9,852 nt of DNA from assembly GCA_038064775.1 (NCBI GenBank), contig JBBTSG010000010.1, positions 1-9,852 on the forward strand, in the 5' to 3' direction. Source of the DNA: JBBTSG01 sp038064775 (GTDB lineage: Bacteria; Patescibacteriota; Minisyncoccia; UBA6257; GWB1-50-10). The position numbers and the translations under genes are program-made. How positions within the stretch are numbered: the stretch's first letter is position 1; every line of letters begins with the position of its first letter. Below the pieces are notes generated by a model that was not told the DNA's origin, did not search any database, and saw only the letters and a program-made list of their open reading frames with translations. Of this stretch, positions 5,205-9,852 are shown piece by piece.

Positions 5205-6389
5205 ATGATTGATGAGATAACCGAATTGCTGGAGCGATCGGTGGACCGAATATACCCAACGCGCGAAGCGCTGGAAAAAGAACTGCGAAGCGGGAAAAAG
5301 ATGCGCGTTTATCTTGGTGTTGACCCAACTGGCCCGCATCTTCATCTTGGCCACGCCACTAACTTGCTTTTACTAAAAAAATTTCAAAATCTTGGCCACG
5401 AAATTATATTTTTGATCGGCGACTTCACCGCCAAAATCGGCGATCCGACCGATAAACTCGCGCCGCGTGTTCCCCTTTCTGAAAAAGAAATAAAAATGAA
5501 TTTGAAAACATTTAAAGAGCAGGCTGAAAAAGTTATCAATTTTAGCGGAAAAAACGCCGCGAAAGTGAGATTCAATTCCGAGTGGCATAAAAAAATGAAT
5601 TTCGCCGAAGTTATTTCGCTCGCCGAACACTTTACTGTTCAACAAATGGAAGAAAGAGATATGTTTGAAAAACGAAAAAATGAAGGTAAGGCTATAGGCC
5701 TAAATGAATTTCTCTACCCGCTCACCCAAGGATATGATTCCGTGGCGCTTGACACGGATATTGAAATCGGCGGCACCGACCAAACTTTTAATATGCTCGC
5801 TGGCCGGAAACTGATGCGCGAACTAAAACACAAAGAAAAATTCGTAATGACAACGAAACTTCTAGAGAATCCAAAAACGGGGAAAAAACTAATGAATAAA
5901 AGTGAGGGCGGATTGATAAACCTTGATGACGAACCACGGGAAATGTTTGGAAAAGTAATGGCGTTGCCTGACGAAGCGATTTTGCCAGTTGCCGAATTTT
6001 CAACCGATATGGTTCTCGCGGAAATGAAAAAGCTTGGCGAGGAAAAAAATCCGCGCGACGCCAAACTCAAACTCGCTTATGAGGTTGTTCGCTTATATCA
6101 CAGCGAAAAAGAAGCCGAAAATGCTGAAGAAAACTGGATTAAAACTTTCTCAAAAAAAGAAACGCCGAGCGAGATTCCCCAATTGAAACTAAAAAACAAA
6201 GAAATTGAACTTATTGACTTGCTACTCCAAGCCGGCGTTTTAAGCAAAACCGAAGCGCGCCGGCTTATCTTGGAAAAAGCGGTGGAAATTGATAGTGTTC
6301 TTAAAACTAATCCAAAAGAAAAACTTAACTTAAAAGGCGGGGAAATTTTGAAAATCGGCAAGCGGAAATTTTTCAAAATTACTTTCTAG
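5205..6389 (+). CDS. tyrS: Tyrosyl-tRNA synthetase
   Basis: This 394-residue class I synthetase charges tRNA-Tyr with tyrosine. The start is ATG 5205 (MIDEITELLE); an upstream TTG at 5184 in frame would bury the promoter. The Rossmann fold has YLGVDPTGPHLHLGH (36-50), with HLGH as the HIGH motif, then IGDFTAKIGDPTDK (71-84). YPLTQGYDSVAL (171-182) and GGTDQTFNMLAGR (189-201) form the tyrosine and adenylate pocket. The KMSKS loop is KLMNKSEGG (228-236), so the serine before the key lysine is Asn; the lysine and final serine remain. Residues about 334-394 form an S4 RNA-binding domain (LIDLLLQAGV, then ARRLI and KGGEILKIGKRKF). It is monocistronic and ends tail to tail with the methyltransferase gene, overlapping it by 11 bp, with no intrinsic terminator visible. 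Confidence 0.96.
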   Translation: MIDEITELLERSVDRIYPTREALEKELRSGKKMRVYLGVDPTGPHLHLGHATNLLLLKKFQNLGHEIIFLIGDFTAKIGDPTDKLAPRVPLSEKEIKMNLKTFKEQAEKVINFSGKNAAKVRFNSEWHKKMNFAEVISLAEHFTVQQMEERDMFEKRKNEGKAIGLNEFLYPLTQGYDSVALDTDIEIGGTDQTFNMLAGRKLMRELKHKEKFVMTTKLLENPKTGKKLMNKSEGGLINLDDEPREMFGKVMALPDEAILPVAEFSTDMVLAEMKKLGEEKNPRDAKLKLAYEVVRLYHSEKEAENAEENWIKTFSKKETPSEIPQLKLKNKEIELIDLLLQAGVLSKTEARRLILEKAVEIDSVLKTNPKEKLNLKGGEILKIGKRKFFKITF

Positions 6390-6912
6390 AAATTTCGTAT
6401 AGATAAACTGAGTCGTTATCGGTTCCCCGAATAATTTTTGTCGGCGTAAATCCAGGCAATCTGAAAACGTAAGATACAAGACGAGCGCTTGTTTTTGTTT
6501 TTAACTTTTCGGCGATTTTTGTCATTGTTTCCGCACCAAGATAACAAAAAATGACGTCGGCTTTTGACAAGTCTTTTTTAAAAAAATCGCCGAATATGAG
6601 TTGCTTCTGATTTAACCCGTGAAAAAATAAATTCAGCCGGCCGACAAACCAAACGAAAGGCGAAAATTCAATGCCAAAAATGTCTAGGTCAAAATCATTT
6701 TTCGCGACAATTACCAATTTACCGATACCGGCGCCGAGATCGTAAGCTTTTTCACCGGACTTTAGACCGGCGACCCGAAGCATTAATTTTGCCGCCCGCT
6801 TCGTAAGAGAAATTGGCGGCGCGCTCCGAAAAGCGAAAAATGAAGTGACGAGAAAGGCAATGAAAATTAAAAGAAATAAAACGAAGAAAGATCCCACAAG
6901 AAAAGCAATCAT
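6379..6912 (-). CDS. Membrane-anchored class I SAM-dependent methyltransferase (FAM173-like)
   Basis: This 177-residue protein has a transmembrane anchor at residues 4-27 (IAFLVGSFFVLFLLIFIAFL) and then a class I Rossmann methyltransferase core. LKSGEKAYDLGAGIGKL (50-66) is motif I; its GAGIG glycine turn binds the methionine part of SAM. GIEFSP (80-85) is motif II, with E82 expected to hold the SAM ribose. FGDFF (107-111) and ADVIFCYLG (118-126) follow as motifs III and IV. An N-terminal anchor, a helix near 37-49 and GEKxYDLG resemble the FAM173 family, whose human members methylate lysines in mitochondrial ATP synthase subunit c and ANT. A membrane-protein lysine target is therefore plausible but not shown. 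The usual GDGR after DLG is replaced by GIGK. The gene follows the kinase-like gene by 30 bp, without an obvious Shine-Dalgarno. Confidence 0.82.
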   Translation of the reverse strand: MIAFLVGSFFVLFLLIFIAFLVTSFFAFRSAPPISLTKRAAKLMLRVAGLKSGEKAYDLGAGIGKLVIVAKNDFDLDIFGIEFSPFVWFVGRLNLFFHGLNQKQLIFGDFFKKDLSKADVIFCYLGAETMTKIAEKLKTKTSARLVSYVFRLPGFTPTKIIRGTDNDSVYLYEISRK

Positions 6913-6942
6913 TATTTTTTTACGCAGGTGCGGGTGGACTTT

Positions 6943-8037
6943 TTATAGATTCCAACGTTTATCACTCGGACGTAAGTTTAGTAAAAAACGGAACAGGCTT
7001 TTACAGCGATATTTGGAATTAAAAAGATTTTCTACGTCTTCAAGGTCGTCTTTTTTGTAATTTTTAAAATCCTCTCTGAAATTTTTTAAATTTCCTCCAG
7101 GGAAAAGAGTGGGAATACTGAACCAATCCTTGAAACCTTGGAATCCTTCTCCTGAAATTAAACCTGTTATTGCTTCTAATGGCCCAACAATCACTTTGTC
7201 CGATAAGAATTCGAGGGGGTATTTTAAAGTTTGAACAAACCATTTTCTTAATTCCTGACCACGAGATGCTCCGAATTGAATATCAAAATCAAAAAGATAG
7301 GGATTCCCCTCTTTGTCTAAAAGAATGTTAACCGGCTTAATATCGAAACAAGCGCGATCTAGCGATTTGTGCAATGTAAGAACAGTTTCTCTAAGTTTAG
7401 AAATAACTTCTTCTTTAGTTGTTATTTTTTCTTTATCGCGAAAAATTACGCCGTTATTATCAATGCTCCAACCTCCTTCTTTTTCTATAGCCATAGCAAG
7501 ATTAGCCCCTTCTATGTACTTTGTTAGAATTGCTGTCTCTTTTTTGCCATTTTTCTTATTTTCATAATCTTCTACCATTCGAACAACGCCGGGGATTTTT
7601 TTCGCTTTCTCTAAAAAATCAATTTCTTCTTTGTTGGAAGGTATTTTAATGACGACCTTTCCGTGTTTTGGATGCTCACATAGAAAAACCGAATTAACGC
7701 CTGAATGTATTTGCTTAATCGGCTTTAAATCAATGTCAAAATTTTTTATCGTTTCCCCATCAGACCAATTAACTGTTGACTTCTCCAAAATTTCAGCGCC
7801 AGCAGCTGTAAGTTCTTCGGAAATTAAATTAAACCCCTTTTCTAAACGCTCTGTTTCCTTGATTAAAGACGCCGCTTCGGTGCGTTCTGGTTCGGTAATA
7901 GAAGGTTTTTCTGCGATTCGCCTGATTTTTCTTAAAAGTTCGGATGTTGCCCCTTTTACTTTATCAACAACGCTCTCAACGTTAAAACTTTTATCGCCTT
8001 GAATTGGCTCGTCTTCTTTTTTATAAACCTCTTTCAT
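6943..8037 (-). CDS. Divergent Ser/Thr protein kinase-like protein
   Basis: This 364-residue protein has a charged helical N-terminal part (about 1-90, probably partly coiled coil) and then a protein-kinase-like domain. A shortened nucleotide loop (HSGVNSVFLCE, 111-121) precedes VVIK with the expected ATP-binding lysine K131. The catalytic loop is CFDIKPVNILL (230-240), with Asp232, Lys234 and Asn237 in place, although the usual His-Arg before Asp is Cys-Phe. The metal-binding motif is DFD (250-252) instead of DFG. The key catalytic residues thus survive, so activity is possible but atypical; a small-molecule kinase is an alternative. The C-terminal 100 residues are not recognised and contain an amphipathic segment near 266-316. 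No transmembrane helix is clear. The start ATG lies 8 bp after a 49-residue ORF, suggesting coupling. The substrate is unknown. Confidence 0.75.
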   Translation of the reverse strand: MKEVYKKEDEPIQGDKSFNVESVVDKVKGATSELLRKIRRIAEKPSITEPERTEAASLIKETERLEKGFNLISEELTAAGAEILEKSTVNWSDGETIKNFDIDLKPIKQIHSGVNSVFLCEHPKHGKVVIKIPSNKEEIDFLEKAKKIPGVVRMVEDYENKKNGKKETAILTKYIEGANLAMAIEKEGGWSIDNNGVIFRDKEKITTKEEVISKLRETVLTLHKSLDRACFDIKPVNILLDKEGNPYLFDFDIQFGASRGQELRKWFVQTLKYPLEFLSDKVIVGPLEAITGLISGEGFQGFKDWFSIPTLFPGGNLKNFREDFKNYKKDDLEDVENLFNSKYRCKSLFRFLLNLRPSDKRWNL

Positions 8038-8045
8038 TGAAAAAA

Positions 8046-8195
8046 CTATTTTTTATTTCTTTGGTCAATCTTATTTTCTAAATCTTTGAACTTATTTTCT
8101 ATGTTCCTTTGTTTAACTAAAAAAACACGTTCGTATATAACATTTAAGATCAATAATATTTTTTCAGTTAATTTTTCTTTTTTGGTTTGATCCAT
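8046..8195 (-). CDS. Small charged helical protein, 49 residues
   Basis: ATG 8193-8195 to TAG 8046-8048 encodes MDQTKKEKLTEKILLILNVI and continues to IENKFKDLENKIDQRNKK. It has a Shine-Dalgarno-like AGAAGG 9 nt before the ATG. The second half repeats hydrophobic residues every 3-4 positions and looks like a short coiled coil; the first half has an amphipathic or weakly hydrophobic patch (ILLILNVIY). The gene lies 26 nt after the CCA end of tRNA-Gly and 8 nt before the kinase-like gene, so it is likely translated first in that mRNA. A partner or regulator of the kinase-like protein is a guess from position. No family is recognised, and its small size keeps confidence moderate. Confidence 0.6.
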   Translation of the reverse strand: MDQTKKEKLTEKILLILNVIYERVFLVKQRNIENKFKDLENKIDQRNKK

Positions 8196-8221
8196 ATATT
8201 TACACCTTCTTAAAATAAATT

Positions 8222-8295
8222 TGGTGCGGGTAGGCGGAATCGAACCGCCGTCTCATCCTTGGCAAGGACGTGTTCTGCCACTAAACCATACCCGC
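8222..8295 (-). tRNA. tRNA-Gly(GCC)
   Basis: A complete cloverleaf on the minus strand. The acceptor GCGGGTA pairs perfectly with TACCCGC. The anticodon stem CGTCC/GGATG has loop TTGCCAA (anticodon GCC). The T arm GGCGG/CCGCC has loop TTCGATT. Discriminator A is followed by an encoded CCA at 8222-8224, unlike the other two tRNAs here. Confidence 0.97.
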
Positions 8296-8308
8296 TTACA
8301 CTAGCTAC

Positions 8309-8331
8309 TAGTCACTAGATTCTAGTAACTA
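8309..8331. repeat. CTAG-rich palindrome between small membrane gene and tRNA-Gly
   Basis: A 23-bp nearly perfect palindrome: TAGT, one mismatched base, ACTAGA, a central T, then the mirrored halves. It overlaps the stop codon of the 65-residue protein gene. With a flanking CTAG at 8301, the tetramer CTAG occurs four times in 25 bp. No T-run follows, so it is not an intrinsic terminator. It could be an RNA processing or pausing structure upstream of tRNA-Gly. Confidence 0.6.
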
Positions 8332-8519
8332 CTGGGTGGCGGACCGCTCGGGCCATTCACGTAAGGCGCGCTTCCGACCGGCGGACCCTGAAATTCTGAA
8401 TTTTCGGTTGCAGGCGCCAAAACTTTTTTCGAAGCAATCAAGCTGATAGAGAAAAGGATAATAATCAATCCTAAAAGCGCCAAAAGCATTAACCAAAATT
8501 TTCTCACCACAAGAAACAT
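8322..8519 (-). CDS. Small single-pass membrane protein with Pro/Gly-rich tail, 65 residues
   Basis: Residues about 5-28 form one transmembrane helix (RKFWLMLLALLGLIIILFSI), with positive charge before it (VRKFW). The remaining 35 residues form a low-complexity Pro/Gly/Ser tail (EFQGPPVGSAP and GPSGPPPSSY). Function is unknown. It is flanked by tRNA-Arg (3' end 41 nt upstream) and tRNA-Gly (26 nt downstream), all in the same direction, so it is probably expressed from a tRNA-containing transcript. No Shine-Dalgarno or clear promoter precedes the ATG (8517-8519). It is short and compositionally biased, but its good membrane profile and exact fit between the tRNAs support a real gene. Confidence 0.65.
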   Translation of the reverse strand: MFLVVRKFWLMLLALLGLIIILFSISLIASKKVLAPATENSEFQGPPVGSAPYVNGPSGPPPSSY

Positions 8520-8560
8520 CTTAAATAAAAAAGAAAGTTGTGTCTAGTTTTATTTTTTTG

Positions 8561-8632
8561 TGCGCCCACGAGGAATCGAACCTCGATTCCGGGATCCGCA
8601 ATCCCGTGTCCTGTCCGTTGAACGATGGGCGC
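8561..8632 (-). tRNA. tRNA-Arg(GCG)
   Basis: A complete cloverleaf on the minus strand. The acceptor GCGCCCA pairs with TGGGCGC, and the D arm GTTC/GGAC carries A after GG (the arginine identity A20). The anticodon stem CGGGA/TCCCG has loop TTGCGGA, giving anticodon GCG. The T arm is CGAGG/CCTCG. Discriminator A; CCA is not encoded. Anticodon GCG is unusual, because most bacteria read CGN arginine codons with a tRNA bearing A34 converted to inosine. Confidence 0.95.
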
Positions 8633-8635
8633 AAT

Positions 8636-9112
8636 CTAAAACCCTAAAATCTCTGAAAAAAGCTCAACTAGAGATTCCTTGTATTCTACCTCCGGCAGTT
8701 TAATTTTCAAGATATCACACACCTCTTTACCCATTTTTGAATCAATCGGAATTCGCAGATAAGGAGAAACCGCGGTTTTCTTTTTCAAAAAAATTTCATC
8801 GAGATGGCCGGCGCGGCTTCGCACAGCAAAGTCCTCAAAGCGGTCATGTTCGTAAAAGTTTTTACCAACACCAATACCTGCGTCATTCACTCGAAAACTA
8901 ATAACAGCTGGCCGGCGCCGGCTGAAAAAGAAAATCATCGCCACTGCTAAAAGAACGAAAACGGCAAAGAAAAAATTTTTTTGCCAAAGCGCGATCAAAA
9001 CTAAAATAGAGGCCATAACACCAACCGCCCAAAACCAGCCACGACTTTTTTCAAAATATTCGTATTCCGATGCCCGCCAATTTATTTCTTTCGATTTTAT
9101 TTTTTCTACCAC
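8636..9112 (-). CDS. Conserved two-TM membrane protein of unknown function, 158 residues
   Basis: The frame starts at GTG 9110-9112 (MVEKIKSKEINWRASEYEYFEKS); no other start lies before the conserved-looking N-terminus. Residues about 27-43 and 46-64 form two transmembrane helices separated by a tight turn (WQKNFF). The cytoplasmic C-terminal domain, about 68-158, begins RRPAVISFRVNDAGIGVG and is beta then helical, like a small PH-type domain (inference). The W-x-A-x-EYEY-x-EKS-x-x-WFW-x-x-G start is a pattern I associate with Patescibacteria hypothetical proteins. The GTG begins just one nucleotide after the discriminator base of tRNA-Glu, and the stop lies 3 nt before the 5' end of tRNA-Arg. 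There is no room for a Shine-Dalgarno outside the tRNA, so translation likely begins on a leaderless RNA released by tRNA processing. Confidence 0.8.
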   Translation of the reverse strand: MVEKIKSKEINWRASEYEYFEKSRGWFWAVGVMASILVLIALWQKNFFFAVFVLLAVAMIFFFSRRRPAVISFRVNDAGIGVGKNFYEHDRFEDFAVRSRAGHLDEIFLKKKTAVSPYLRIPIDSKMGKEVCDILKIKLPEVEYKESLVELFSEILGF

Positions 9113-9113
9113 G

Positions 9114-9188
9114 TAGCCCCGACGGGATTCGAACCCGTGTACCAGGCTTGAAAAGCCTGTGTCCTAGGCCAGACTAGACGACAGGGCC
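9114..9188 (-). tRNA. tRNA-Glu(UUC)
   Basis: A complete cloverleaf on the minus strand. The acceptor GGCCCTG pairs with CGGGGCT, with G-U pairs at the first and sixth positions. The anticodon stem CAGGC/GCCTG has loop TTTTCAA (anticodon TTC). The T arm is ACGGG/CCCGT. The 11-nt D loop contains GG. Discriminator A; CCA is not encoded. The following GTG gene starts one base after it. Confidence 0.96.
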
Positions 9189-9193
9189 ATATA

Positions 9194-9202
9194 CTTATAT
9201 CA
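9194..9202 (-). promoter_or_regulatory. Putative extended -10 promoter of tRNA-Glu
   Basis: Minus strand TGATATAAG is an extended -10 element. Its last base is five nucleotides before G1 of tRNA-Glu, so the predicted start coincides with the mature 5' end. It probably drives tRNA-Glu and the genes downstream of it. No good -35 hexamer is visible. Confidence 0.5.
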
Positions 9203-9231
9203 AGTTAAATTAAATTTCGTTCACTTTCAAG

Positions 9232-9257
9232 TCCCTTCGATAAAACTCAAGACAGGC
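9232..9257. repeat. TCCCTTCGA...GACAGGC-type intergenic element
   Basis: The plus strand reads TCCCTTCGA, then TAAAACTCAA, then GACAGGC. From memory this resembles a widespread intergenic repeat in metagenomic bacteria (TCCCTTCGAC, then a GCTCAGGACAGGC-like half). It overlaps the 3' end of the PAP2_C-like gene and would supply its last residues (GLS) and the TGA stop. Confidence 0.45.
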
Positions 9258-9840
9258 CGGTAAAAAAAACTTTTCGATCCTTCTTAAAAAACTTTTCAGC
9301 TAAGCGGAAAATTGCGTAAGTAATGAAAAAGGCGGCGAAAACGTCAATTGAGTAATGAAGGTGCGCCATTAACACAATCGCGCCGAAAAAAAGGGAGGCA
9401 GCTACAAAAAAATTCCGCCAGTACTTATTTTCCCAAAAAACAAAAGCCATAAGAAAGGGTAAGCCAGTGTGGCTTGAGAAAAAGAGATCACTACCACCAT
9501 TAAAAATTCCAAAAAAACCGGTGATATCAAGGTTCACGCGAGCGGGAAAAGGACCAATATGAGTGAGAGTAAGAAAAAAAGAGCGGATTACCAAAAAAAG
9601 TGCGATGCTTTTTAATGTGAAAGGAATTCTTTTAGGATCGGAAATAATATAAAGACCTGCAATCACCCAAAAAACAACCGGTCCGTAAACAAAGAAACCA
9701 TCAACGTCAAAAACTCGAATATTGCTCAAAATCAAATCGGTCACGGGACTACTAGCCTGCTCAGTCGCATAAATTATCGCTAAAATTGTCGAAAGTACGC
9801 TAACAATGAGAAAGAAAAAAGACGTAACCACAGAAACCAT
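9247..9840 (-). CDS. PAP2_C / sphingomyelin-synthase-like membrane phosphatase or phosphotransferase
   Basis: This protein of about 197 residues has five or six transmembrane helices and the motif set of the PAP2_C (sphingomyelin synthase-like) branch of lipid phosphatases. RSFFLTLTHIGPFP (86-99) matches the R-x-x-x-x-x-x-T-x-x-x-P segment; GGSDLFFSSHT (115-125) matches the S-G-D-x-x-x-S-G-H-T motif; and HYSIDVFAA (162-170) matches H-Y-x-x-D-V. H124, H162 and D166 would be the catalytic triad acting at the outer membrane face. Such enzymes remove or transfer phosphate or phospho-head groups on lipids; the substrate cannot be told from sequence. The ATG at 9838-9840 is the first Met visible, but the frame stays open through the four codons to the window edge, so the true start may be upstream. 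It heads the minus-strand cluster, 58 bp before tRNA-Glu. Confidence 0.78.
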   Translation of the reverse strand: MVSVVTSFFFLIVSVLSTILAIIYATEQASSPVTDLILSNIRVFDVDGFFVYGPVVFWVIAGLYIISDPKRIPFTLKSIALFLVIRSFFLTLTHIGPFPARVNLDITGFFGIFNGGSDLFFSSHTGLPFLMAFVFWENKYWRNFFVAASLFFGAIVLMAHLHYSIDVFAAFFITYAIFRLAEKFFKKDRKVFFTGLS

Positions 9841-9852
9841 AAATTTTCTGTT

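Noticed and set aside
5373..6376. Several minus-strand ORFs of 60-120 codons opposite tyrS
   Set aside because: They are shadows of a clear tyrosyl-tRNA synthetase, rich in Ser, Phe and Leu as expected from antisense reading.
7313..8002. Plus-strand ORFs of 84 and 123 codons opposite the kinase-like gene
   Set aside because: They are antisense shadows; the minus-strand frame has the kinase motifs.
8232..9188. Tandem tRNAs as a phage attachment or integration site
   Set aside because: No integrase or duplicated tRNA 3' end is present, and the intervening genes are membrane proteins in the same direction.

Overview
The window looks like a chromosomal stretch of a candidate phyla radiation (Patescibacteria, probably Parcubacteria-like) genome. 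This is inferred from gene style and layout, because no taxonomic marker such as rRNA is present. The signs are moderate GC, very tight packing, many small single-pass or two-pass membrane proteins of unknown function, a membrane-anchored FAM173-like methyltransferase, tRNA genes threaded between protein genes, and -10 boxes that sit directly on start codons, so several mRNAs appear leaderless.

Region 1-3137 (minus strand) holds surface or secreted proteins. A large signal-peptide protein with two GN(I/V)GIGT fibre-like motifs (465-2108) is followed 14 bp later by a partial, GTG-started membrane protein with paired-cysteine repeats that runs off the left edge. Upstream, a separate transcription unit encodes a secreted protein ending in a type IX secretion (Por) sorting domain. 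It has a near-consensus promoter, a strong Shine-Dalgarno and an intrinsic terminator, unlike its neighbours.

Region 3138-4029 centres on a TrpR/YerC-superfamily regulator (minus strand). Three near-identical 20-bp palindromes lie around it: one over its own promoter, one just past its 3' end, and one 147 bp further towards the T9SS-type gene. They look like operators of one small regulon and are the most interesting unlabelled signal in the window.

Region 4030-6389 (plus strand) contains a membrane-anchored small protein coupled to clpP (ATP-dependent protease subunit), an intrinsic terminator, and then tyrS (tyrosyl-tRNA synthetase) from its own promoter. tyrS meets the minus-strand cluster tail to tail with an 11-bp overlap.

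Region 6379-9852 is a continuous minus-strand cluster: PAP2_C/sphingomyelin-synthase-like membrane protein, tRNA-Glu(UUC), two-TM membrane protein, tRNA-Arg(GCG), small TM protein, tRNA-Gly(GCC), a 49-residue ORF, a Ser/Thr-kinase-like protein, and the membrane methyltransferase. Gaps between tRNA and protein genes are as short as 1 and 3 nt, so tRNA maturation probably also defines mRNA ends. The shared theme is envelope and membrane biology plus translation and proteostasis. No complete new defence or biosynthetic system is evident.
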